DNA of 64,000 nucleotides from Sphingobium yanoikuyae (lineage in GTDB: Bacteria > Pseudomonadota > Alphaproteobacteria > Sphingomonadales > Sphingomonadaceae). Numbering within the stretch: the first letter of the stretch is position 1; every line of letters starts with the position of its first letter. Where the stretch lies: positions 1-64,000 of the forward strand of contig NZ_CP139981.1 of NCBI RefSeq assembly GCF_034424525.1, read 5' to 3'. Shown piece by piece: positions 16,237 to 24,472 of this stretch. The notes under the pieces are model-generated. The model ran no database searches and was not told where the DNA came from. It saw nothing but the letters and a program-made list of their open reading frames with translations. The translations under genes were made by a program, and so were the position numbers.

Positions 16237-16795
16237 GTTGCTGCGTAGCCGGACTGTCTACGATGGCCAGTTTGTCAGGGTACGCATCGACGAGGTGGAT
16301 CTTGGCACCGGTATCGTCGAACGCGAGATCGTCGAAGAAACCGGTGAGGGTGTGCTTGTCGTGGCGATCACCGGAGACGGCGAAATTGTTTTGGTTGAGC
16401 AGAGCCGCCATTTGTTCGGAACGACCTATGAAGTGCCCTCGGGCGCGATCAACCCCGGTGAAACACCTACAGAGGCCGCCCGTCGGGAACTTCGCGAGGA
16501 AGCCGGCTTGGATGCCGGCTCCTTCCAAATGATCAGTGCCCACGTCAACAGCGTCCATATGACCGGGCGGAACTATTACTTCCTCGCAACCGACCTTTCG
16601 GAATGTGAGCCGCTCAGTTGCGACAGCGACGAGGAGTTTATTGGCCGCGCTGCGTTTAGCTTTGACGAGGTGAACCGGCTGATTGCAGAGGATCGAATTC
16701 CGGACGTGCGCAATCGCGGCTGCATCTGGCTGGCACAGCTCAAACTGCTCACCGAAACAGCCATCTCCGATGCCTCTGCCCTTTGCAGCGAATGA
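16226..16795 (+). CDS. NUDIX hydrolase (ADP-ribose pyrophosphatase-like)
   Basis: 189 aa, starting inside the radical SAM stop region. The full Nudix box GX5EX7REUXEEXGU is present at residues 73-95 (G73, E79, R87, E88, E91, E92). The N-terminal beta sheet with YDGQFVRVR and the EVPSGAI entry resemble ADP-ribose or nucleoside-diphosphate-sugar pyrophosphatases. It would cleave a nucleoside diphosphate linked to another group; with SurE removing the remaining phosphate, the two could finish or degrade a modified nucleotide. Confidence 0.9.
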   Translation: MPHELLRSRTVYDGQFVRVRIDEVDLGTGIVEREIVEETGEGVLVVAITGDGEIVLVEQSRHLFGTTYEVPSGAINPGETPTEAARRELREEAGLDAGSFQMISAHVNSVHMTGRNYYFLATDLSECEPLSCDSDEEFIGRAAFSFDEVNRLIAEDRIPDVRNRGCIWLAQLKLLTETAISDASALCSE

Positions 16796-16961
16796 GATGT
16801 GCGATAGCTTGAAGGGATGGACCGCCCGCCGCCTTCCAATGACGACGATGGACGCCTTGAGGGCAATGTGTCAACGTCGTTCTTTTTCAATTCGGTGAAT
16901 TTCGGGTCTAGCTGCAACTACAATGCTAACCTCAACACCGGGGCCGCGCTGACCGTAACTC

Positions 16962-17131
16962 CGTAGCTGTAGGCGCTTGCAATCGTAGCGGCGTCTGCTC
17001 GCAAACGGAGCGATTTTCTGCTCACCCTTTCTGCCACTGGCGCATGGCCTCGTGCTCGAATTATCTGCCAGTGTGCTCGCCATCATCCGGCGCTGCTTGC
17101 AAACGGGGCGTCGTGCTCACACTCCCTGCCA
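16962..17131 (+). repeat. left arm of a 170-bp inverted repeat around the SulP block
   Basis: Compared by eye, this stretch is about 85 percent identical to the reverse complement of 20701-20868. Neither copy carries an intact gene, although both can be read as V-L-x-L-x-A-x-V-L-A-x-I-R-R-C, so they may derive from one coding sequence. The 16796-17573 interval has nothing else recognisable. Confidence 0.65.
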
Positions 17132-17573
17132 GTGGGTTCTCCAAACCCGTCGCCGGCAGACGCTTTTGCGAAGCGGGTTTCCAGAACAGTTTTGACACGC
17201 GGCGGGCCGCAGAAATGCGTTGCGGTCATGGCCCGCCGGCAGGATCGTCAGAAAGGAAGGTTTTTGCGAACAGCGGGTGGCGCATAAAACGGGCACAGAT
17301 ATACGTTTACGACTGAACCAGTCGAAGCGCGCTGGCCGCGACCGTCCCGAATGGGATGGTATTATGGGAATGCAGGCTGCTGATGTTCGCAGTTGCAATA
17401 TGGTCCGATCAGTGACTATCTAGAGGCCTTCGACGGACCCGGATTGATTCGGGTGGCTCGGCCCGGCGCCTATCCCCGGGATAACCTTAGCGAATTTGGG
17501 CCTCGCTTCCGAGTATCGTTGATTGAACGCGTCTGACGGCGTGCGCCCCTCGCTATTGCGATCAGGTTTCTAC

Positions 17574-19058
17574 ATGACATTTGCTACTTCGCTTCGACGC
17601 GAATGGCTCTCGAACCCGCGCGCCGACGTGCTTGCGGGTATCGTCGTCGCGCTCGCGCTGATCCCGGAGGCCATCGGCTTCTCGATCATTGCCGGCGTCG
17701 ATCCAAGCGTCGGGCTGTTTGCCTCCTTCTCCATCGCCGTCATCATCTCGCTCGTGGGCGGACGCCCCGGCATGATTTCGGCCGCAACCGCCGCCATTGC
17801 GGTTCTTGTCCTGCCGCTGATCCGCGATCACGGCGTCCAGTACCTCTTTGCCGCCACCATCCTCATGGGACTGATCCAGGGCGTCGCCGGCTTCCTGAAG
17901 CTCGACCTGCTGATGCAGTATGTGTCACGCTCGGTCATCACCGGCTTCGTCAACGCGCTCGCGATCCTAATCTTCATCGCGCAGCTTCCCCAGCTAACGA
18001 ACGTCCGGTGGGAAACCTACGCGATGGTCGCGGCGGGCCTGGCGATCATCTACCTGTTCCCGCGTCTGACCAAGGCGATCCCGTCGCCGCTGGTCGCGAT
18101 CGTGATCCTGACGATCGTCTCGATCTATGCCGGCATCAAGGTCAACACGGTGGGCGATATGGGCAAGCTGCCCTCGTCGCTGCCAGCGTTCGGCATCCCA
18201 CAGGTGCCGTTCACGCTGGAAACGCTGCGCATCATTTTCCCCTATTCGCTGACGATGGCGGCGGTTGGCCTGCTGGAATCGATGATGACCGCGCAGATCG
18301 TCGATGATCTGACCGACACGCCATCGAACAAGCGCCGCGAGATGAAGGGGCAGGGTATCGCCAATTTTCTGACCGGCTTCCTCGGCGGGATGGGCGGCTG
18401 CGCCATGATCGGGCAGTCGGTCATCAACGTGAAGTCGGGCGGCTCCACCCGCCTTTCCACCTTTGTGTCGGGCGCGTTCCTGCTGTTCCTGATCGTCGTA
18501 CTGGGGCCGCTGGTCGCCCGCATTCCGATGCCGGCGCTGGTCGCGGTGATGATTATGGTGTCGATCGGCACCTTCTCCTGGGGATCGATCAGGAACCTCA
18601 AGAGCCATCCGTGGCAGTCGTCGGTTGTCATGCTGGTGACGGTGCTGGTTGTCGTCTCGACGCACGATCTGGCGCAAGGCGTGGTCGCAGGCGTGATCCT
18701 GTCCGGTCTGTTCTTCGCCAGCAAGGTCAAGCGCCTGTTCGACGTGGCATCCGAGCTGAGCGCGGATGGCAGGACGCGGACCTACCGCGTCTCGGGTCAG
18801 GTGTTCTTCGCCTCGTCCGAGCGGTTCGCCGACGCCTTCGACTTCAAGGAGGTGCTGGACAATGTGGTCATCGACCTGACCGCCGCGCACTTCTGGGACA
18901 TTTCGGCGGTGGGGAGCCTCGACAAGGCGATCCTCAAGTTCCGCCGCGAAGGCACCCATGTCGAGGTCATCGGCCTCAATCAGGCGAGCGCGACGATGGT
19001 CGATCGCTTCGCCGTCCATGACAAGCCCGGCGCCGAAGCAGCGCTCGGCGCCCACTGA
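17574..19058 (+). CDS. SulP-family anion transporter with STAS domain
   Basis: 494 aa from ATG 17574. Ten or more hydrophobic helices form the SulP core, beginning [28 protein letters not shown], the family signature. A cytoplasmic STAS domain occupies about residues 405-490 ([22 protein letters not shown]). SulP proteins carry sulfate, bicarbonate or other anions. It is followed 11 bp later by a universal stress protein gene, a common pairing. The block lies between inverted repeats and is probably imported. Confidence 0.9.
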   Translation: MTFATSLRREWLSNPRADVLAGIVVALALIPEAIGFSIIAGVDPSVGLFASFSIAVIISLVGGRPGMISAATAAIAVLVLPLIRDHGVQYLFAATILMGLIQGVAGFLKLDLLMQYVSRSVITGFVNALAILIFIAQLPQLTNVRWETYAMVAAGLAIIYLFPRLTKAIPSPLVAIVILTIVSIYAGIKVNTVGDMGKLPSSLPAFGIPQVPFTLETLRIIFPYSLTMAAVGLLESMMTAQIVDDLTDTPSNKRREMKGQGIANFLTGFLGGMGGCAMIGQSVINVKSGGSTRLSTFVSGAFLLFLIVVLGPLVARIPMPALVAVMIMVSIGTFSWGSIRNLKSHPWQSSVVMLVTVLVVVSTHDLAQGVVAGVILSGLFFASKVKRLFDVASELSADGRTRTYRVSGQVFFASSERFADAFDFKEVLDNVVIDLTAAHFWDISAVGSLDKAILKFRREGTHVEVIGLNQASATMVDRFAVHDKPGAEAALGAH

Positions 19059-19069
19059 GGAGAGGGCTT

Positions 19070-19912
19070 ATGAACCGCATATTGGCCTGTATCGACGCAT
19101 CCACCTACGCGACCAGCGTCGTCGATCTGGCGGCCTGGGCCGCTACCCGGCTCGGGGCCGATGTCGAGCTGCTGCACGTCGTCCAGCGCAAGGATGCCGT
19201 GGCATCGCGCAACGATCATAGCGGCGCGATCGGCCTCGGTGTCAAAAGCGAGCTGCTGGAAGAGCTGACCCGCATCGAGGAAGCGGCGGGGCGTCTTGCC
19301 ATCGAGGAAGGGCGCATCCTGCTGGACGCAGGCGGCACTCGCTTGAAGGAGCAGGGCATCACGGTCGCGTCGATGCACCTGCATGGAGGGATCGTGGAGA
19401 CGATCGTCGAGCGTGAAGCCGATGCTGCATTGGTCATCATCGGCAAGCGCGGCGCGTCGGGCGAGTTCGCGACCGACCATATCGGCTCCAAGGTCGAACG
19501 GGTCGTGCGTGCCAGCGACAAGCCGGTGCTGATCGCCTCACGCGAAGCCAAGGCACCTGACGCGGTGGTGATCGCCTTCGACAACAGCCCCGCCGCCTGC
19601 CGCGCTGTCCGTCATGTCGCTACCTCGCCGCTGTTCGGTGGTTTGCCAGTACACCTCGTCATGGCGGGGCCGGATGATGGCAAACACCGCGACCAGCTCG
19701 GCGCAGCGGCAGCAACGCTGCCCGCCTGTTCCGAAACCGTCCTGCGTGACGGCAAGGTCGATGCGGTGATCGGCGATCATATGGCGGCGCATCCCGGCGC
19801 GATGCTGGTGATGGGTGCCTATGGACACTCGCCGCTTCGCACCCTGATCGTCGGCAGCACGACGACAACGATGATCCGCACCGTTCGCGCCCCGGTACTG
19901 TTGGTACGCTGA
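19070..19912 (+). CDS. universal stress protein, two tandem UspA domains
   Basis: 280 aa. Domain 1 (1-150) opens MNRILACIDAS and has IIGKRGASGEFATDHIGSKVERVVRASDKPVLI. Domain 2 (about 160-280) opens VVIAFDNSPAACRAVRHVA and ends VMGAYGHSPLRTLIVGSTTTTMIRTVRAPVLLVR, with a G-x2-G-x9-GST-like ATP-binding pattern. It probably adjusts cell physiology or the adjacent transporter under stress. Confidence 0.9.
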   Translation: MNRILACIDASTYATSVVDLAAWAATRLGADVELLHVVQRKDAVASRNDHSGAIGLGVKSELLEELTRIEEAAGRLAIEEGRILLDAGGTRLKEQGITVASMHLHGGIVETIVEREADAALVIIGKRGASGEFATDHIGSKVERVVRASDKPVLIASREAKAPDAVVIAFDNSPAACRAVRHVATSPLFGGLPVHLVMAGPDDGKHRDQLGAAAATLPACSETVLRDGKVDAVIGDHMAAHPGAMLVMGAYGHSPLRTLIVGSTTTTMIRTVRAPVLLVR

Positions 19913-20066
19913 CATAGCCGGGGACGCGCCGGACCTTGATGCGCGGCGTCGGCAACTGCTGGCGCTTCGCGATCAGCTCGTCGCCGATGATGCGGCGGCC
20001 GAGGAAACGCGCGCCCCGGTCACGCTCGATCAGGAAAGCGTCGGCCGCCTGTCGCGGATCGACGCC

Positions 20067-20261
20067 ATGCAGGTGCAGGCAATGGCACTGGCGGCGCAGC
20101 GGCACCGGCAAGCCGAATGTAGCCGCATCGACGCCGCACTGATGCGGATCGACAGCGGCGATTATGGCTGGTGCGTCCGCTGTGGTGAGGAAATCGAGGC
20201 CAAGCGCCTCGATCGTGCGCCCGCGACGACGATGTGCCTCGCCTGCGCCAAGGAGGGCTAG
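20067..20261 (+). CDS. DksA/TraR zinc-finger protein, 5' end probably damaged
   Basis: From ATG 20067 the product is 64 aa with the C4 zinc finger CVRC...CLAC typical of TraR/DksA proteins (G-x-YGWCVRCGEEI). The same frame stays DksA-like upstream to about 19914 (LDARRRQLLALRDQL... LDQESVGRLSRIDA), but there is no ATG, GTG or TTG in that stretch after an in-frame stop near 19872. Either translation begins at a rare codon or the native start has been lost. Intact homologues are about 105 aa and act on RNA polymerase. Confidence 0.7.
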   Translation: MQVQAMALAAQRHRQAECSRIDAALMRIDSGDYGWCVRCGEEIEAKRLDRAPATTMCLACAKEG

Positions 20262-20279
20262 GCCCGAAAGGAAGGCATC

Positions 20280-20513
20280 ATGCCGACCGGAACGATCAAA
20301 TACCTCGACCGTGGTGGGGCCTGGGGCTTCATCTCTCGTGACGACAAGCAGCCCAAGGTCTTTGTCCACGTCCGAGCGGCGGAGCGCGCCGGGTTCACTG
20401 AGCTACGGCGCGGGCAGCGATGGCGCTTCACGCTCGTCGAGCGCCCCAAGGGCGGGTTTGAGGCCGATGATCTGGAAATGCTGTTCGACGAACCGCCCCC
20501 GCCCGGACGATAA
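20280..20513 (+). CDS. cold-shock-domain protein
   Basis: 77 aa, ATG 20280 behind GAAAGGAAGG. GTIKYLDRGGAWGFISRD and KVFVHVRAAERAG correspond to the RNP1 and RNP2 strands of the cold-shock fold, with some divergence from CspA. It probably binds single-stranded nucleic acid. It is 18 bp after the DksA-like gene and likely in the same operon. Confidence 0.75.
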   Translation: MPTGTIKYLDRGGAWGFISRDDKQPKVFVHVRAAERAGFTELRRGQRWRFTLVERPKGGFEADDLEMLFDEPPPPGR

Positions 20514-20700
20514 GCAGTTTCCCAAAAACGAAGGTCGAGTGGGACGGCTGACGGCGGCAAGGCGCGCTCGATGGCAACGAGGTGCCATTTTCCCGAAATG
20601 TGTTCCCGATTGGCTTTTCCCGAAACTGCCCGGTGCAGATGGAGAAACGGGACAGCCTATGGCCGTCTGATCGACCTCCCGCTGGCGGTCGAAGTTGTTG

Positions 20701-20868
20701 GCAGACAGCGTGAGTGCGACGCCTCGTTTGCGAGCAGCGCCGGATGAGGGCGAGCACATTGGCAGCTAATTTGAGCACGGCGCCACGCGCCAGTGGCAGA
20801 TAGCGTGAGCAGGAAATCGCGCTGTTGGCGAGCAGACGCCGCTACGATTGCGAGCCCCTACAGCTAGG
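20701..20868 (-). repeat. right arm of the 170-bp inverted repeat
   Basis: Reverse-complement partner of 16962-17131. It ends directly before a truncated DUF6884 gene, so the repeat has replaced that gene's 5' half. The stretch 20514-20700 before it shows no gene. Confidence 0.65.
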
Positions 20869-20872
20869 CGCG

Positions 20873-21073
20873 ATGAAGGCAGGCGCGCGCCGCCTTTGGG
20901 GCGCGCGCGTGATCGAAGCAATGGCCGAGCAGATCGACGCCGCCGCGCCGCTGATCGTTCTCGCAGGCCGCAACTATCGCGATCCCCTTTGGCCGCAGAT
21001 CGAACGGCGCGCATCGGTTCCGATGGAGGGGCTTGGAATCGGTCAGCAGCTCGCTTGGTTAAGCGACAACTGA
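20873..21073 (+). pseudogene. C-terminal remnant of a DUF6884 protein
   Basis: The last 66 residues (WGARVIEAM, LIVLAGRNYRDPLWP, VPMEGLGIGQQLAWL) match the end of DUF6884 proteins, which are normally about twice as long. The N-terminal half is missing and is replaced by the inverted-repeat arm. Confidence 0.65.
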
Positions 21074-21234
21074 AAGCGAGAATTGTCGCGGTCCATGCGC
21101 AACGTCGCGCGATGCGCTTCGAGGGGGCATCTGTTTGTCGCGCCGCCCTTTCAATCTATCCAACGCCATTTGGCGTTGTGAGTTTGAGGATTATAGGCCC
21201 ATCAACGGCCCAAGCCCCCCGGTAGGGCCGCCCA

Positions 21235-21276
21235 CTCCCGGCAAGCGCAAATGGCGTAGTTTGCGCTTGCCGGGAG
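21235..21276. terminator. 17-bp perfect stem with 8-nt loop
   Basis: CTCCCGGCAAGCGCAAA (21235-21251) pairs exactly with TTTGCGCTTGCCGGGAG (21260-21276). It lies ahead of the hypothetical gene starting near 21303 and could be a terminator of upstream transcription or a regulatory leader hairpin. Confidence 0.5.
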
Positions 21277-21302
21277 ACCAGTTGCCCTCTCTATATGGCA
21301 AG

Positions 21303-21587
21303 GTGACTGCCCCCACACCGACAGCGCCCTTGTGGACCCAAGATCAGGCCATCGCCTATGAGGCAGCCCTTGAGGCCATCAACGATGTTATCGCCGGTTA
21401 CAGCGAGCAGATCGCGCTTGAGCATGGTCGCGTTGTGCCGAACACGGCGCGGATCGCTTGGCTCGAAATGCGGACGGATCAGGCATCGGCCACCGGCCAT
21501 GCGCTCAATGTGATGGATGATGAGAATGTCCGACAAACGCTGCTGGAATACAGCGCGATCGTTCGGGCGCGAGACGGCGCAGGGTGA
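21303..21587 (+). CDS. hypothetical helical protein
   Basis: 94 aa from GTG 21303; the frame is open back to TTG 21135, which has GAGGGGG upstream, but that extension would run through the perfect hairpin at 21235. The product is helical (QAIAYEAALEAINDVIAGYSEQI, ALNVMDDENVRQTLLEYS). No family recognised. Confidence 0.45.
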   Translation: MTAPTPTAPLWTQDQAIAYEAALEAINDVIAGYSEQIALEHGRVVPNTARIAWLEMRTDQASATGHALNVMDDENVRQTLLEYSAIVRARDGAG

Positions 21588-21808
21588 AGGTCCGCCCGAT
21601 GGACGGGCGTTAGTTCGTTAAATCCCCCCGTCAGTGTCTTCCTAGCATGAGGGCTGCACCAGGCCGCATCAAGGATCGGCGGTTCCCCCAATTTGCTGCG
21701 CAAATCGGCTCCCCCACCGCCCGCTACCGCGGCCGCTTCGCGGTCCCTGACAGCCGGCGCCGGTGCCCATGCCGGGTGTCTCCCGTCACCAACGAGAAGG
21801 AGAACCGG

Positions 21809-22030
21809 ATGCACATCAAATTGTTTAGAGCACTGAAAGCGGCTAATCTGTCCGACGACGCCGCAGCGGAAGTTGTAGAGGCTATTGAGGAGTATATCGC
21901 CGTGAAGGTTCAGGAGGCGAACAAGGGAATCGAAAGCAAGCTGACGGCACAGACTTGGGTCATCGGCAGCGTCGGTTTCGTCCTCGCAGTCATCGGCCTC
22001 GCGCCCGCTTTCATCAAACTGTTCCAGTAA
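21809..22030 (+). CDS. small coiled-coil membrane protein (DUF1640/CCDC90-like)
   Basis: 73 aa, ATG 21809 with AAGGAGA upstream. A helical region (SDDAAAEVVEAIEEYIAVKVQEANKGIESKL) is followed by one C-terminal membrane helix (WVIGSVGFVLAVIGLAPAFIKLF). The layout resembles the bacterial DUF1640/CCDC90-type proteins. Function unknown. Confidence 0.6.
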   Translation: MHIKLFRALKAANLSDDAAAEVVEAIEEYIAVKVQEANKGIESKLTAQTWVIGSVGFVLAVIGLAPAFIKLFQ

Positions 22031-22034
22031 GACA

Positions 22035-22056
22035 AAGGGAGGCTTCGGCCTCCCTT
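22035..22056 (+). terminator. terminator hairpin with TTCG loop
   Basis: AAGGGAGGC and GCCTCCCTT enclose a TTCG tetraloop five bases after the stop of the preceding gene. It lies just outside the left repeat of the insertion element. Confidence 0.75.
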
Positions 22057-22127
22057 ATGGGATGGCCCGCCCCTTTTCACCAGCATCAGGTATGATGCTG
22101 GTGCTTGAAAGGGAAAGGAGCGGACCG

Positions 22128-23159
22128 ATGTCTATTGTGATCCTTGGCGTTGATTTGGGCAAGAATGCCTGCAGTGTCGTAGGCGTTGATGCAGCAGGCG
22201 CTGTCATCGTGCGTAAGTCGATGCGCCGACAGACACTTATCGATTACGTGACCAAGCTTCCGGCTTGCGTGATTGCAATGGAGGCGTGCTGTGGTGCCCA
22301 CCACCTTGGTCGACTTTTCGCCGCGCAGGGGCACGAAATCAGATTGATGTCGCCGGAGTACGTGCGCCCGTATGTTAAAGCGCAGAAGAATGATGATCGT
22401 GATGCGGAGGGGATTGCCGAGGCCGCCTCGCGCCCGACGATGCGCTTCGTCGAACTCAAGACTCAGGAGCAGTTGGACATCCAGACCCTCCACCGCGTCA
22501 GGTCCCGCCTGGTAGCCGAGCGCACAAACCTCATCAACCAACTGCGGGCGATCCTGCTGGAGCGGGGGACCATTTGCCCGGCCGGACGGCGCAAGCTGGA
22601 GCTGGGCATTGATGCCATGCTGGCCGCCGAAGATACGACCCTATCACCACGCTTGAAGCAACTGGTGGGTGAACTGCGTGCCGAATGGCACGAACTTGAT
22701 ACCAAGGTCGAGGCACTGAACGGCGAGTTTGTCGAACTGGCTCGCAATGATGCAGCTGCCCGGCGGCTCACGTCCATCCCCGGCATCGGTACATTGAACG
22801 CAACCGCTTTGATTGCAGCCGTGGGCGATGCCAGCAGCTTTGCCAAAGCGCGAGACTTGGGTGCCTGGCTCGGCCTGGTACCCAGGCAACATACTACCGG
22901 CGGCAAGCCCCGGCTGCTCGGCATCTCCAAGCGTGGCAACACCTATTTGCGCACTTTGCTCATCCATGGCGCCCGGGCAGCATTACCGTCACTGGCGCGC
23001 AGCGAAACCCCGCTGGGACGTTGGTTAACAGGAATGATCGAGCGAGGAGTTCATCGCAACGCAATCGTCGTCGCATTGGCGAATAAACTGGCGCGGATCG
23101 CTTGGGCAGCCCTCCGCAAAGAAGTGAGCTTCGAACGCGGCTATCCAGCAGCGGCATAA
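22128..23159 (+). CDS. IS110-family transposase (DEDD type)
   Basis: 343 aa from ATG 22128 (AAAGGAG upstream). The N-terminal RuvC-like domain shows GVDLGKN, IAMEACCG and KNDDRDAEGIAEA, supplying the DEDD acidic residues. The C-terminal Tnp_20 domain has LTSIPGIGTLNATALIAAVGD, the helix-hairpin-helix-like segment, and GKPRLLGISKRGNTYLRTLLIHGARA with the catalytic Ser. Length is normal, so it appears intact. Confidence 0.93.
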   Translation: MSIVILGVDLGKNACSVVGVDAAGAVIVRKSMRRQTLIDYVTKLPACVIAMEACCGAHHLGRLFAAQGHEIRLMSPEYVRPYVKAQKNDDRDAEGIAEAASRPTMRFVELKTQEQLDIQTLHRVRSRLVAERTNLINQLRAILLERGTICPAGRRKLELGIDAMLAAEDTTLSPRLKQLVGELRAEWHELDTKVEALNGEFVELARNDAAARRLTSIPGIGTLNATALIAAVGDASSFAKARDLGAWLGLVPRQHTTGGKPRLLGISKRGNTYLRTLLIHGARAALPSLARSETPLGRWLTGMIERGVHRNAIVVALANKLARIAWAALRKEVSFERGYPAAA

Positions 23160-23396
23160 CGGATCGGCTGCGTGCTTCTGCACGCGTAGCCCAACGATGT
23201 TTGCAGGAAGGATCGTGAAGATGGCCTGACAGTCGATCGGCGTCTGGAAAGCCCGGGCAAAAAAATGGCACCTGTTGCCGGTTCCCTTATTGTGGCTCCA
23301 GACGTGCGGATGTCCATCTTGGCCACGGGATGCTCCCGTGAGACCGCATACGTTGACGCAGACTGATCAGAACACCGTAAAATCCTACTTGCAAAC
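23160..23396 (+). ncRNA. probable bridge-RNA region of the IS110-family element
   Basis: IS110-family transposases use a structured bridge RNA encoded in a non-coding end; in the IS1111 group this is the 3' side. The 237 bp between the transposase stop and the right repeat hold several short hairpins, for example TGCGTGCTTCTGCACGC near 23168 and CACGGGATGCTCCCGTG near 23325. The assignment rests on family knowledge and position; I did not fold the RNA. Confidence 0.5.
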
Positions 23397-23448
23397 GGGG
23401 CGGGCCATACGTTTTTTGCCGAACCGCCTGATTGTCAGGAGACGCAAA

Positions 23449-23688
23449 TTGACCGACTTCGCACAAGCACGGCTCGATATGTTCGAGAGCGGTTTATTCG
23501 GCCAGGGCAATGCTTTCTGGCGCTGGATCGCAACGGACGAGGCGCGGCCCTATCTGGCCGCTTTCGCCGCCGATCGCGCGCCACCCAGCGGAAGCGAGTT
23601 TTTCGCGGCCGATCTTACCGCCGAGGATCTACTTGCTTCCGATCACCTGGCTGAGCTGGCCCAGAAGATCGAAGCGGCTCACGGCTAG
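23449..23688 (+). CDS. hypothetical protein
   Basis: 79 aa from TTG 23449 with AGGAG at 23437-23441. Contains FWRWIATDEARPYLAAFAADRAPPSG and a helical end (ADLTAEDLLASDHLAELAQKI). No family recognised. It begins 40 bp after the right repeat of the insertion element. Confidence 0.5.
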   Translation: MTDFAQARLDMFESGLFGQGNAFWRWIATDEARPYLAAFAADRAPPSGSEFFAADLTAEDLLASDHLAELAQKIEAAHG

Positions 23689-23705
23689 CGCCGTGCGCGC
23701 CGGGG

Positions 23706-23966
23706 CTATTTGCGAGCAGATGTGCGCTGTTGCTCCGCCACGTCGCGGATCATAGCTGCCCAGCATCCCAAGATCATGCCCTCTTCATTATCGACTTCGC
23801 TTGTGGCGACCGCATAGATACCCAGCAAGTTTGCAACCTCGCTCGCCTCGACAATGCCTTGACGCGCAAGCAGCGTGGCAAACATCGAGAGTGCTCCCCC
23901 CATTGCCCGCACCAGCGGCGCATCTTGTAGCAGTCGGTCAAATTCGCGGGGCGGGTTACTGGACAT
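23706..23966 (-). CDS. hypothetical helical protein
   Basis: 86 aa, convergent with the preceding gene. Sequence is helical (LVRAMGGALSMFATLLARQGIVEASEVANLLGIYAV) with an acidic DNEEG turn. No family recognised. It lies downstream of the XRE regulator gene on the same strand and may be its operon partner. Confidence 0.5.
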   Translation of the reverse strand: MSSNPPREFDRLLQDAPLVRAMGGALSMFATLLARQGIVEASEVANLLGIYAVATSEVDNEEGMILGCWAAMIRDVAEQQRTSARK

Positions 23967-23998
23967 AGATTGTTCCGATCAAATAAAGCGACTGCCTT

Positions 23999-24256
23999 TC
24001 AGGACTTGTCGCGGGAAGTGCTATCCGCTGCCAATAATTCGACAGCCGATAATCCGAAAGCATCGGCAAGGCTCTCCAAGGTGGCAAGCGTTGGATTACC
24101 ATGTCCGCGCACCATGTATGAAATATGTGACGCCGCAACGCCCGAGCGTTCGGACAACTCCCCTTGAGTTATGCCTAGTTTCTTTAGTTCGCGAGCGATG
24201 TTGGCCCCGAGCTTGGTCATCAACGGCGATGTTCGTTTCAGGTATATGGTTGGCAT
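23999..24256 (-). CDS. XRE-family transcriptional regulator
   Basis: 85 aa from ATG 24256 (TTG 24295 is an in-frame alternative). A Cro/CI-type HTH covers about residues 20-75: ELKKLGITQGELSERSGVAASHISYMVRGHGNPTLATLESLADAFG. No extra domain. Confidence 0.8.
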   Translation of the reverse strand: MPTIYLKRTSPLMTKLGANIARELKKLGITQGELSERSGVAASHISYMVRGHGNPTLATLESLADAFGLSAVELLAADSTSRDKS

Positions 24257-24453
24257 CGTGTTTGCGTCCTTCTCGCTAGGTGTAGCGGACTGCAATGATG
24301 ATTGGCCGGACGCGCAATAAAGGGCGGTTTCCAGCTCACATTACGTGAGACGGACCGGCGCGGCAGGCGCACGATCATTGAGATGCAGCGCATGATCGGT
24401 GAGACGGAGGCACATTGTTGATCCGCCCGCGCGCGATACCGGAAACTGACAAT

Positions 24454-24469
24454 CCGACCGATCGGTCGG
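24454..24469. repeat. 16-bp perfect palindrome CCGACCGATCGGTCGG
   Basis: The palindrome sits 4 bp beyond the stop of the minus-strand gene that ends at 24473, so on that strand it could be a terminator stem; no T-run follows. It is unrelated to the dispersed GGTGGCAGCTGCCACC site. Confidence 0.4.
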
Positions 24470-24472
24470 GCC

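Larger units (their letters stand above)
22062..23408 (+). mobile_element. IS110-family element, IS1111 group
   Basis: The element is bounded by ATGGCCCGCCCC (22062-22073) and its exact inverse GGGGCGGGCCAT (23397-23408). Twelve-bp subterminal inverted repeats are a mark of the IS1111 group, so the true ends lie a few bases outside. Size is about 1.35 kb with a single transposase gene and a roughly 240-bp 3' non-coding part. No target duplication is expected for this family. Confidence 0.75.

Noticed and set aside
17994..19055. 353-codon open frame on the minus strand opposite the SulP gene
   Set aside because: Composition is that of an antisense shadow (Arg/His/Asp-rich repeats), while the plus strand shows a full SulP protein.
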